DNA from: Fasciola hepatica
Taxonomy: Eukaryota; Platyhelminthes; Trematoda; Plagiorchiida; Fasciolidae
Direction of reading: 5' to 3'
Length of the DNA stretch: 64,000 bases
Assembly: GCA_948099385.1 (NCBI GenBank)
Contig: CANUEZ040000180.1
Location: 4,982,501-5,046,500, forward strand
Shown here one piece after another: positions 12,094 through 22,205 of the stretch. The translations under genes were made by a program, and so were the position numbers. Each line of letters opens with the position of its first letter. The first letter of the stretch is position 1. The notes under the pieces are model-generated. The model was not told the origin of the DNA and made no database searches. It worked only from the letters and a program-made list of their open reading frames with translations.

Positions 12094-13173
12094 TTGTTTG
12101 TCTACGGAATTGTTGACTCGATCCTGAGTTGGTCTTCATCATATCTAACATCCCGAAAGCAGGTCGTGGACGATGATGGCAGTTTATCATCACCTCGACT
12201 AGTAGTTAGTGGAGTTATTCAGGGTAGTGTACTAGGTCCCTTACTTTTCCTTATATATGTTTATGCCATTTTTAACGTCATCACGCACGGGGCTGCGTTC
12301 TTTTTTGCGGACGACATAAAAATTGTGTACTCCTTTGAACCTGACGCTTTAGCTTCTACCACTGCTAGCATAACGAGCGATTTACTATTGCTAGACTCAT
12401 GGAGCAATCAATGGTTAATGAAATTCTCCGCTGCCAAAAGTTGTATCCTTATGTATAAGTGTCAGGTTCCCGCAGGAATGTTTAAAATTAATGATCAGTT
12501 CATCCCCAACAGCCCGGAAGTAAGGGACTTGTGGTTACAATATTCTTGTACATTTAATTTCTCCGAACATTCGGCCGTGCAGGTTGCTAAAGCTAGACGG
12601 CTAATTGGTCTGATCAATAGAACCTTCAGTCTTCCGGAGAGCAAGCTAAGCATTTCTGAAACTCATGTCAGACCACTTCTGGAATATTGCACTGTCGTCT
12701 TTTCTAACGTGCGGCAGATTGACAGATTTGCAATCGAGAATGTACGACGCAGATTTACCAAACAACTACTAGGATATTCCTCGCCTTTAAATTATATGGA
12801 AAGGTGTGAAATATTGCACCTAGAGCCCCTATGGCTGTGCCGTCTACGAATGAATCTGTCTTTCTTTTGCAATATTGTAAAACGTACATCTTGCAACTCA
12901 GCTCCCCAAGTCAAAACTCCCTCCAGCTATTCTTTACGACATAGGGACTCTATGGTCTTGACTCCAGTATCCAGGACTGCGATGCGGTCAAACTCCTTTA
13001 TTATTAAATACTCATCCTTCTGGAACAAACCCCCACCTCAACTTAGGTCAATGTCTTCGGCCGCTTTACCATTCAAAAAAGAAATAAATAAACATCTAAC
13101 CGTCCAAAAACTCATCCGAATGCATGATCCCTACATGTCTATTACCGGAGCCCATGAACTGGGCCTGGGATAA
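12094..13173 (+). CDS. Non-LTR retrotransposon RT, C-terminal 359 codons, 5'-truncated
   Basis: An uninterrupted frame with RT motifs in order: DSILSWSSSYLTSRKQVV (residues about 8-25), GVIQGSVLGPLLFLIYV (about 40-56, the conserved glycine-rich LINE RT motif), and AAFFFADDIKIVYSF (about 67-81), where the catalytic box is FADD. It continues into the LINE C-terminal domain with ETHVRPLLEYCTVVFSN (about 190-206). This makes it Jockey/CR1-like. The endonuclease and RT fingers are absent upstream. An in-frame methionine opens the frame only by chance, so 12094 is not a true protein start. It is the longest intact LINE frame left of 43 kb and is on the opposite strand to the surrounding LINE pieces. 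Confidence 0.8.
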   Translation: MFVYGIVDSILSWSSSYLTSRKQVVDDDGSLSSPRLVVSGVIQGSVLGPLLFLIYVYAIFNVITHGAAFFFADDIKIVYSFEPDALASTTASITSDLLLLDSWSNQWLMKFSAAKSCILMYKCQVPAGMFKINDQFIPNSPEVRDLWLQYSCTFNFSEHSAVQVAKARRLIGLINRTFSLPESKLSISETHVRPLLEYCTVVFSNVRQIDRFAIENVRRRFTKQLLGYSSPLNYMERCEILHLEPLWLCRLRMNLSFFCNIVKRTSCNSAPQVKTPSSYSLRHRDSMVLTPVSRTAMRSNSFIIKYSSFWNKPPPQLRSMSSAALPFKKEINKHLTVQKLIRMHDPYMSITGAHELGLG

Positions 13174-15803
13174 TAACCAGAGACTTAACAACTTTGTTTA
13201 GTAGACAGTTATTACCAACGGATGGTAAGGAGCAAGTGGATTCATTCCGTATTATAGTTAGCGAATAAAAGCAGCCCAGCTCATACTCCGTGACTGCCAA
13301 AAACGCACTCCACGTGTTTGTCTAGCCACTTCCTATTTTCAACTCTCCTGACCACGACCCCCTACTGGTCACCGCTACTCCGTTGATTCTTTTTTAATGC
13401 TGTCAGGTTTTACCATAGTCGGTTAGGTCCTTTTTTATCAGCTGCAGCCAAGTATAAGAGCATTTATAATGCTAGAAAATACATAGTGGCATATATGATG
13501 TTGTCCTCAAGGTACCAGTCTCATCCACCCTCCAACTATTTACTCGTTGATACCCTATTTCAACACGAGATTCCAGGCCTCGTTCTGATGAACGAACCGC
13601 CACAATCCGTGTGGTCTTCCATAAACCATTCTTAGAACTACACATAAGTATTTGCCCCCGGTGTCGCCCATTCTCTCCTCCTTGTTTTGTTGGTAACTCT
13701 CACTAAGCCTCACGATAATTAGTCGCTAGTACTGGTCTTCGCTTTCCGTATGTTGTTTAATCAAAAAAACCAGACCTCAGCATCGCGACCACCCATTTCT
13801 GTTACTGGCATGATTTTGGTGTTCTGTCTTTCCCCTTAGCCCACAGCTGGTAGAATTACCAGACTGCAGCCCTCTCCGTTTTGTTTTCAGAACCTACCCC
13901 CTAAGGACGATTGTCGCCTTCTTCATCCCAGGAATAACTTGGAACCTCTCTCGCTGGATAGAACAACTGAGATTTACACACGACTCCATTTTCGCCCGTC
14001 TCACAGTCGCTTTCCACAAGATTCCCACCATTAAACTACTTGAACCCCGACTACTCAATCTCACTGCACTCATACAACTCATTTTAATCCCAACGGTGCG
14101 AGAAGCGGTCAGATCCATCACTTTGGCTGGCGCACATCGGGCATGCAGGACGTTTGCAACGATAAGCTGGCGCGAATAGATTGCCGGATCGCACCTCCTG
14201 TCTCCAGAAACGGTTTTCAGGTTGGGTGTCTGGCTCACGGTCAGTCCCCCCCACTAGCACCGCTTGTGGATTACAAGTTCTATCTTTACGCTCACACTGC
14301 TACGGTAAACGTTCGCTCCATTCCTCTCCATTTATTACCGGTTTCCCTTCGAGCATAATCACTATACTGACGTTATGTAATGCCCGGCACAAACTATCAC
14401 AATCTATGCACGCATCAGTAAACAGCATTCATCCCTACCTGCTACCCATGTTTTCCTCCGCCCGCAGTTGTTGCTTATGCAAGCACTCACCGACCTTGGC
14501 AGTTACTTCTTGCCTACCTCCCCGGAGGGACACGTCTATCTTTTCTTCCGCCACATACGTCATCATGCCCGTTCCGTGTTAGAACCCGCTATTACTGTTC
14601 AATCACTGGCACATTTAGTCACTGTTCATTGCCTCATCGGTCACCCGAAAAAGTCCGGCGCTGACATATATTTCGGTAGTCCCCCAGTGGGCAGCGAAGT
14701 AGTTAGTAACTACCTGCACTCTTCATCGGTCCATCCGATAGCATCCGCAGTGCTGCTGCATCGAGTGTGCGGGTTTTGCAGATCACCACGTTCCCTCCGT
14801 GAGTGAACGTCTCCGATACACTTCCCCTGCAGCATCGCTGCTCCATTCCCATCATTTGCTACACCAGTCAAATCGGTCATTAGAAATGTGATACTCACCG
14901 TCTACTTACTATACCATCACCGTTATTGCAATCCTTGATCTTCCAGATGTTTCATTCGTGTTATATTACCGAAACTGACCCTGTATCCAGCCTCTAAATC
15001 CCACCACTATCAGCACCGGCTGATACATTTTATTTCTATATTCGTTGATCCACGGCGGCTCTCCGCGATATACTTGGGCGGTTTTAGTGATGTCATTTTT
15101 GCATGGTACTCACCACACAGCGTTCATCTATTGACGTACACTTACCTGTGAATTACTCTACCACCCCTCTTGCAGAACTGAACACCTGTATAATGGCTGT
15201 AACCAGACAGTCAATATTGATTTGTCTTCCACTTCCGCTTTGACATTTCATACCAACCCTATATAAAGTTAACAGTTTACTGCACGCTCACCTGCCTTCC
15301 TCCGGCCGTTCCCTACCACCAGCACTCTGGTAGTCTCCCTCTCACGAAGTACACAATTGTTTGCCAAATATATTATTCCTCCAGTATGCAGCCACCACTT
15401 TAAATGCTACCATCTTTGCAGACTGATATATTTCCATGTTAATACTTCTTGACATACCTGTCGTAAAGTGGATAATTCACCGAATGCTTCGGCGAGATTT
15501 TTATCCATATGCCTCTCTCATATTCTGCTGCCCACCAACGACATATCCTTTGAATATGTTCGAATTTCTACCAGTGGTAATTATTTCCTATACCACTTAT
15601 GCACGTACTTCAGACCTTCAGTCTACATCATTCGACCCTGACCTTCAAATTTGCCGGGCATTACTACCGTTTTAGTACACAGTAACACTCTCTTTGATAC
15701 TGTGCATGCACGTTTTGTACCCTCTTGTAAATTTCCATTCCAGCATCACTTTATTCATCTGATCATGCATTCTAGCAGGCTTCGGGAGCATCCGGAATAA
15801 ACA
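13174..15803. other. 2.6 kb without recognisable genes; C/T-rich plus strand
   Basis: The first 100 bp may be the 3' UTR of the LINE at 12094-13173 (an AATAAA at about 13264). The rest is rich in C and T on the plus strand and shows no family resemblance in any frame. It ends with GAATAAACAATTATTATT, the kind of 3' end with a simple-repeat tail found on LINEs. The whole stretch could be one long LINE 3' UTR or a separate unknown repeat. Confidence 0.4.
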
Positions 15804-15838
<35 letters not shown>

Positions 15839-15876
15839 CATTATTATTATTATTAATATTATTATTATTATAATAA
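15804..15876 (+). repeat. (TTA)n microsatellite
   Basis: About 73 bp of imperfect TTA/ATT repeat directly after a GAATAAACAA sequence, consistent with a LINE simple-repeat tail that has expanded. Confidence 0.95.
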
Positions 15877-16346
15877 GAGCAACTGTTTTTCTCTAAATGG
15901 GAAACATATTTCTGACTGCCCTGCTTGCGGACGGTTACAAATTTGGCTCTCTCAGCTAGTATCTCGTCCGGTGTCGCTGATAAACGTAAATGTGAACGAC
16001 ACTGTTTCAGTACAAATCCGATGACGTTTACCGGCCCCTAACTCGCTTCGGAACGTTTGGCTTGCCGCCCGTCCCACAGGCCACTATCGGGATCTGGATT
16101 GTTCCTGGTATCGGGAATGCTAGATTCGTGAGCCCTTTGTCTTTTCTAATTTTCCTTTTGTAGGTCCTCTATTACCGGTACATCATTTTGTCAATTTAAG
16201 ACAGCGGAGGCTCATTATTTTTGGCCAGGTTTTGCTTTTCTTAACTGTATGGGTTCCTAACCTCCCGGATCTTTGCAGTTTGTTATGCCACTTTCATTGT
16301 AGGCGACGGTAAACATTTTGAAGCCGACGTAAATGCACTTGCCGTT
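15877..16346. other. No recognisable gene
   Basis: About 470 bp leading into the gypsy gag. It could hold that element's LTR and leader, but no matching second LTR was found in the window. Confidence 0.35.
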
Positions 16347-17865
16347 TTGCCCTTAGTCTTCATAAAATGTAACCCAGAAGGCTTGGGTTGCTCAGTTGGA
16401 ATCACTTTTTGCTCTGCCCAATGGTTTAACTACGAGGTCGCAGTCCTCCTTCCACACTCCGTCGGTGAGGTACAGGACGCGCTGGGATCACAAGAACCCG
16501 ACCTTTGCAGACGCATCGAAGCAGCTGTCATTAGCCAGATTGGCATGTCTGACAGGCGGCGAATTGTTCGTTTGTTTGCAGACACTGAGCTCGGTGATCG
16601 CAAACCTTCCCAGTAGATTTGGCGCATGCGGACGCTTCTAGGAACTACAAAGGTCGATAGCAGTCTCCTGAAAGAGACTTAGCTCTAACGTCTCCCTTGG
16701 GACCTGCGAAAGTTTCTTTGTTTTCGCGGTGAAATGTCTTGAAAAGCTTGCCGAGACGGCCGACAAAAATGGGGAGGTATACAGACAAAAGGTCAATCGG
16801 GCGGTTTCTTCACAAACTAAGTCTATTACAGCCTCTTTATCAGCCACTGTGCCCATTTTCGTCAAAACTGTTGAGGCACTCAGTGTATCTTCAGCTGAAA
16901 GCCCAACCAAGCCTCACCTAATGGACAGAATTGCTCTGACAGGTATCCTAAAGGAAACCGTGTTAGAATTCCGGTGCAACCAACATCAACTGATGCTCTT
17001 TGTTGGCATCATCAAAGGTATCGTTCTAAGGCGCATTACTGCACTCCGCCCTGTGCCATGGCCCCAGCTGGTGAGGAGAACAAGGAGGCCAAAGCTTGGC
17101 TGCGAAGGACGTTACCGGCCAGGGCAGTCGCCCATTCTACGTCGTCTGAAACAATTCAGGGATACGCCACTGGGTAGACGCGGATGATGAAGTGAGCGTG
17201 CTGCCACCTTCGGGTCAAGCGTTAGACAGGTGCCCATTCTCCAAAGTACGCGCCGCAAATGATACTTCAATACAGACTTGCTGACAGATTTTGACGGCGT
17301 CGGATTTTGGTCTTCATCAAACTTTCCGTTGGGTTTTGTTGATTGCAGAGGTTCAAAACTCCATAAGTGGTATTGATCTTCTGCATCACTTTGACCTCTT
17401 GGTTGATTCTCGCCACAAACGTCTTAGAGGCTGAGTCAATAATCTATCTGCAGATGGAATTTTGGTTGATTCCGACCTGACAAGCCCTGTCCTACTTGGA
17501 ACGACCGATTTGTATTTGTTCGGTGGCGTATTAGATGCATACTCAAAAGTGTTTCACCCGCCATCCGTGCTGCTCGCCATGACTGGCTCGATAATTCCCC
17601 ACCTCAGCACATCAAGCCCTTCGGGTTTTGCCGGGGCAAGCAGGCTGAGACCCGACGGGCTTAAAATGGCGCGAGCCGAGTCGGAGCACATGCTTGAATA
17701 TGTTATCACCCGTACATCGAACAACCCCTGGCCTTCACCACTTTATACGGTCCCTGAAATGTCGGGCCGTTGGCAACCATGTAGGGCTTGTACAGTTCAC
17801 AATATTGCCACTTTTCCAGATAAATATACCGTCCACCGTATTCAACTTCTCTTGTGGGGTCGCTC
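16347..17865 (+). pseudogene. Ty3/gypsy element, 5' half: gag, protease, start of RT
   Basis: Plus strand. Gag is seen as VISQIGMSDRRRIVRLFADTELGDRKPSQ (to 16616), followed by LLGTTKVDSSLLKE in the same region and EKLAETADKNGEVY (from 16740). A degraded knuckle-like CWHHQRYRSKAHYCTPPC lies near 17000-17060. A protease-like segment follows (LLVDSRHKRL near 17400). The final frame, 17462-17893, carries the entry into gypsy RT: RLRPDGLKMARAESEHMLE, then NNPWPSPLYTVPEMSGRWQPCR and ATFPDKYTVHRIQ. Homology stops abruptly at about 17865, before the RT catalytic core. Stops (for example at 16614) and frame changes make it non-functional. No LTR was found. Confidence 0.78.
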
Positions 17866-18330
17866 ATATACGATGTACAAAGACAGAAAATAAACTCGGT
17901 GAGCCGGAGCTCGGTAAGTGCATAAACAAGCATAAATACTTACACCGATGAAGATGGACGTGGCGGTCCGTCTGAGCACGTTACACACAGAACCGGTAGT
18001 GGTCAGGGCAATTCGAGCTTCCGGGATTCTTTCAGTGGTATGCACACAGGTTTGCATCAACCACTGCGACCTTGTTAGTTCTTTCCACTTTTGTTACACG
18101 AGCAATCCAGTTCTAACAGTTCGGCGGAAATAAAGAGGTCGAAGCACCCTTCTTAACATGCAGAACAGGGGCAACCACGACATTAGCGTTCCATCACACT
18201 TGGCGCCACAGATCCTATGTGCGGACACAGGACAACTGGAAAACCTGAGGCGAATTACAATTTCACCCTGATCCTCAGTATTCTACTTCTGCGAATAAAT
18301 CGTCCTACTTTACTTCCAGCATCATTTCAA
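17866..18330. other. No recognisable gene
   Basis: About 460 bp between the gypsy break point and the end of a minus-strand LINE. No family recognised. Confidence 0.35.
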
Positions 18331-20663
18331 AATGCCTCACACCTCTGGCGCCAAATATTTCTTCAACCGGTCTCGTCCACATTCCCGCTAATTTAATGTT
18401 TGAGAGGTTCACTAGCGAGTTTAGCCTAGATCGTGTCTTTCACAATCGAACTTTCCCTTGTTCCGTGACCAGTGGCCTGCCCAAACATATCCCCAGCACT
18501 TATGCCCAAAAACCCTCCAGGATCTTAAACTTTTCAGTAAGATCTCTGAGTCTTCTTTTCCCAAGTGAGGAGAGTCCCATATCCTACAGTCGTCGTTCGT
18601 TTGATTTCCCCCGTTGTCCTTCAGTCATCCGAGTGGTTAGTCCATGGACCTTTTCTAGACAGGCTGCAACATTTTCCAATAAAGGTGCCTAAACACGTAC
18701 ACAATGTTCCAAAAGTGACCACACTACTTCCTTTACATAGATATGCAAGAAAGTGCCCGGCACACTCGAAAGAGATCACCTCTTGCCTTATTAGCACCAA
18801 GATTGCACTGTTCAGCACACTTGAAGTCCGCAGTCTTTTGGACACCCAAGTACCCAGCTGACTGTGTCGCCTCATCTGTGAATAGTACACCCTCGTCCAT
18901 GACCGTTATTCTCATTGAAGCTCCAATCAGCAGATGACCCTCGCCTTCGTTCAAGGGCATATCCCATTTGTTCGCCGAGCCAACTACCCTACCTCGGTCC
19001 CGTGCTCACTCACCACGACCTCCTAATCCCACAAATTTCACATCGTCTGCAAAAATGAAACACGGTAGTGATAATCCTTCCGTCAAATCCTCTATGTGGA
19101 GAGGAAAAAGTAGTGGGCCTAGAACTGACTCCTGATGTAGGCAGCCAACTACCTCTGTCGCGTTTGACCTGCAGGTTCCCACCCTAACATGAAACGTCCT
19201 GTTGGTCGGGAAGGATGATATCCACTTGTGTTTTTGCCATTCTATCCCAAGTGTCTTCAGTTTACCCATCAATAGGTGATGGTTGACTGTATCAAAAGCC
19301 TTGCTGAAGTCCAAATAGCAAACTTCGACCATTATGCCCTCGTCGGGCTGGTTTGCCACTTCGTCTAGGAATACCGTGAGGTTCGAAGGGCAGTATTTGC
19401 CCTTCGAAAGCCCGTGTTGCGCATCTTAGAACAACCTGTGGCTTAGTAGGTGTTTACATGTTTCTTTATCAGTAGCTTTATCACTTGCGAATACACGTGA
19501 GGCTTATGGGACGGTAATTTTCTTTATCTGACCGTGACTCTCCCTTGTGGATAGCCACAACTGTTGCTAACTGTAATACCTCTTGGCAAAGTGTGACACG
19601 GTATAGATGGCGGACATGCCCACTAGTCCTGGCAGCCAATGGCTGCATGAAAGCTGAGTGTAAGCCACTAGGTCCCACAGGCCTTTGCCTTTTAATTCCT
19701 TCTGGAAATTTTCCTGTCTCCCGTTCCACTACTTACAGGTTGGCAATGATAGGAGGGACCATGTGCGCTTCGGTGGATGTTTGTCGTGCTCCATTACTTC
19801 TATATACACCCTCGAAGAATAGGCTTAGAGCATCGACTTTGCTCTGATCACCGCTAAATATTTCGCCCCAATCCCTCAAAATCAGAGGTCATACTCCACT
19901 AGTAGGCAAAGCCTTTGGGTGAACATACCTATGGAAACCTTTTGGGTTTTACGTAACTTCTGTGGCCGGTGTCAGTTCAAAAGTTCTCTTGACCGTCGTT
20001 TAATTTTCACGATCGAACTGCTATCCCCTTTTACCTGAACCAGGCTCTTCCGCAACCGGTGGCCCTGAAGATCTGTCAGATTTCGTCCCTATTTTCGCCT
20101 TTGGCCGAGTTTCCGGCTTCCACCAAGCTGGTTTGCCTACGTTTCCCCACTTTTAGTGTGGAGAAAAAAGGTCCTGTACCTTCAGGAGATTTCCGGTAAT
20201 CTTCTGTCACATTTCCCTTACTCAGGCTTACTCGCCCTCCATCCCCCAGACCATTTATGTAGCACTAGTTATGAGCTCCCCTATGTTTATCCTCCCAAAA
20301 CTTCTGCGTAATCTTCCTGAGGCTTTTTCACGCCCGAGACGAAGGGGAAGTTTGATGTTGACATGATGGATTTTGCCCAATGCAGTCAGTAAATCTAACT
20401 AGTCCACGTCATTTTCATGCCATATAATCACCAGGTGGGGGAGCGAAGGCGATTGTCCAGATCTGTGCCCTGTGTTCCCCTCAATGTGCTGAACCAGAGC
20501 CCTGCCAGGCGTCCAGCTGCCCTAATCTTTCTCTGCTCTACCCGAGGTGAAATTACCTGTTGTCCAATCCGCTCCCGGCAGATTAGAGCCTTCTTTTATA
20601 AGGGGTTCGAGTACTGCTGCCCGGAGCTTCTGTGCTGCATTCATAAACCTTTCTATATACGCA
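18331..20663 (-). pseudogene. CR1-like LINE, fragment D, interrupted by Pao/BEL copy 2
   Basis: Minus strand. Endonuclease end (LPHLVIIWHENDVD and LLTALGKIHHVNIKL, about 20470-20330), linker, RT N-terminal part with VVAIHKGESRSDKENYRPIS (19729-19481), then the palm with VCYLDFSKAFDTVNHHLL and CFIFADDVKFVG (19359-19006). The C-terminal part has YLGVQKTADFKCAEQCNLG and KARGDLFRVCRALSCISM (18960-18733), then a tail to about 18331. It is broken into at least four frames. The right end is cut exactly at the target duplication of Pao/BEL copy 2. Any 5' remainder should resume at 27369, but I could not confirm it there. Confidence 0.75.
20659..20663 (+). repeat. Target-site duplication, left copy (ACGCA)
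   Basis: ACGCA directly before the 5' LTR. The same five bases directly follow the 3' LTR at 27369-27373. Five bp is typical for Pao/BEL integrases. Confidence 0.93.
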
Positions 20664-21041
20664 TGTAACAGCCGGTCGTGGAAAATCCCCCTTTTTCCCT
20701 CGCGATTCAGTGTTTTTCCCAACATCACTCATTTCCATACACTATTGACTTGTCTTTACGAACTGGTTGTTTTTCTGGACCAATTGTTGTTTGTTCGCGC
20801 CCAGAGCGCTATTTTGGCACATCCTTGTTCAGGACCTGCGTGACGCACGTGCTGTTTGCTCACACGCTGCTATTCGGTTTCTCGTTGTTGAGACTTTGTG
20901 ATCGTATTATTGAGGTTTGTATATTGTTTACGTCATTGTTTATTTTAATAATCTAGTATCGTAGAATTATCACGGATAATCGCCTTCTGATTTCGGGATC
21001 CGTTGCGAATTTGGCTACGCATTGCTCAAACGTTCGTAACA
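20664..21041 (+). repeat. 5' LTR, Pao/BEL copy 2
   Basis: 378 bp, TGTAACA to GTAACA. Nearly identical to 26991-27368. I did not find a clear tRNA-matching primer binding site in the 42 bases before gag. Confidence 0.96.
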
Positions 21042-21083
21042 ATACTCAATAGATCTATTTGGAACGAGGAAAATTCACGCAAA

Positions 21084-22076
21084 ATGCCAAGGAAAGGATC
21101 AAAGGCAGTCGAACCCGGACAGGAAGTAATACGGCAAGTCTCTGGGGAGGTTTTGGGTACTTATGATTCTTTAGCTAATGCTAGATCGCCTAGTACTGTC
21201 AGTGCTAGCTCATGTGTTATTGAAAGCAATATTGATCGTAAGGACGTTGATTTATATAAGCTGAGAATAATAGAACTAGAGCAACAGTTACTTTCGGCTA
21301 GACTACAGGCGCATGAAGCAGAGAAGTGTACACAGAAACAGCGAGAGTATAGGACCAGTGACTTCGACACTTCCGATAGGTTAGAGTGCAATAAGGTAGG
21401 GAACCCCACGCAGGTCGCCGACTACAAACCACCATCGATCGATCTGCCTAGAGTGGAGTTAACGGTTTTCGACGGGCGAGCTGAGCAATATTGCAAGTTT
21501 GTCAAACAGTTCGAGACGTTCGTTGAAAACAAGGTAAACGACCCTGGGCAAAGGCTTCTTCACCTTACTCACTACTGCCGAGGCCGAGCGCGAGAAGCTA
21601 TCGACGGATGCACCATGCTCGATCCAGAACAAGGCTACACAAGGGCAAGAAAGATTCTGAGGGACTTGTTTGGCCAACCTTTCAAAGTAGCCCGTAACCT
21701 AATAGAGGGCGTGATGGCAGAGGCAAAGAAAACCAAGGGCGACGTCTACACCATGGCCGACCTGGTGATCAAGATGCAGAACTGCTCAATAGCCCTCGAC
21801 CATTTAGGTTACAGAGCTGACCTAGACGCCATGCACACTTTGGAAGGCATAGTCCGTCACCTCTCTCCCGAACTACAGGGTCGGTGGGCGGAAGAAGCTG
21901 AACGGATAAGCCGAGGCGACAGAGAAGCCAACTTCGAAGACCTGACTGAATACTTAGACAGGCAAACGAAGATAGCTGACAGCAGATTCGGCCGACTCAT
22001 CCGGGACAGCAACCGAGCAAACAAGCCCGGTACTAGCCAAGTCCAAACCCCTGTACGGGAACATCCAAAGCACTAG
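21084..22076 (+). CDS. gag: Pao/BEL Gag (330 aa)
   Basis: Structural capsid polyprotein of the retrotransposon. The start is taken at MPRKGSK (21084) because all three copies share this methionine and its context; the open frame extends further upstream only into the LTR. Residues about 60-95 are rich in E, Q, K and L (KLRIIELEQQLLSARLQAHEAEKC), a likely coiled coil. The region from about residue 130 (PRVELTVFDGRAEQYCKFVKQFETFV, later CTMLDPEQGYTRARKILRDLFGQPFKVA) resembles the Gag domain that precedes the protease in Pao/BEL elements. The frame ends at a TAG where copies 1 and 3 keep a sense codon. The zinc knuckles lie beyond it, in the pol frame. Confidence 0.9.
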   Translation: MPRKGSKAVEPGQEVIRQVSGEVLGTYDSLANARSPSTVSASSCVIESNIDRKDVDLYKLRIIELEQQLLSARLQAHEAEKCTQKQREYRTSDFDTSDRLECNKVGNPTQVADYKPPSIDLPRVELTVFDGRAEQYCKFVKQFETFVENKVNDPGQRLLHLTHYCRGRAREAIDGCTMLDPEQGYTRARKILRDLFGQPFKVARNLIEGVMAEAKKTKGDVYTMADLVIKMQNCSIALDHLGYRADLDAMHTLEGIVRHLSPELQGRWAEEAERISRGDREANFEDLTEYLDRQTKIADSRFGRLIRDSNRANKPGTSQVQTPVREHPKH

Positions 22077-22106
22077 CCTTGGACCAACACACACGTCATT
22101 TCATGA
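22074..22106 (+). other. Two in-frame stops between gag and pol
   Basis: TAG at 22074-22076 and TGA at 22104-22106 lie in the frame shared by gag (21084) and pol (22206). Copy 3 has the TGA but not the TAG; copy 1 has neither. The stops separate Gag from the zinc-knuckle region. Confidence 0.9.
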
Positions 22107-22205
22107 GATGCTACGGCGAAACCAAATTGCAGATCCTGTGGTACAAGCCATGGCCTACCAGAATGCCCCAAGTTCGGCAATGCCACAATAGACGAACGGT
22201 GGGGA

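Noticed and set aside
21042..21083. Primer binding site for a tRNA in the Pao leader
   Set aside because: The only TGG (21060-21062) lies about 19 bp after the LTR and is not kept in copies 1 and 3, so no tRNA could be assigned.
22104..22106. In-frame TGA as a selenocysteine codon
   Set aside because: No SECIS-like element was looked for successfully, and the position is not a conserved redox residue; nonsense mutation or readthrough is simpler.
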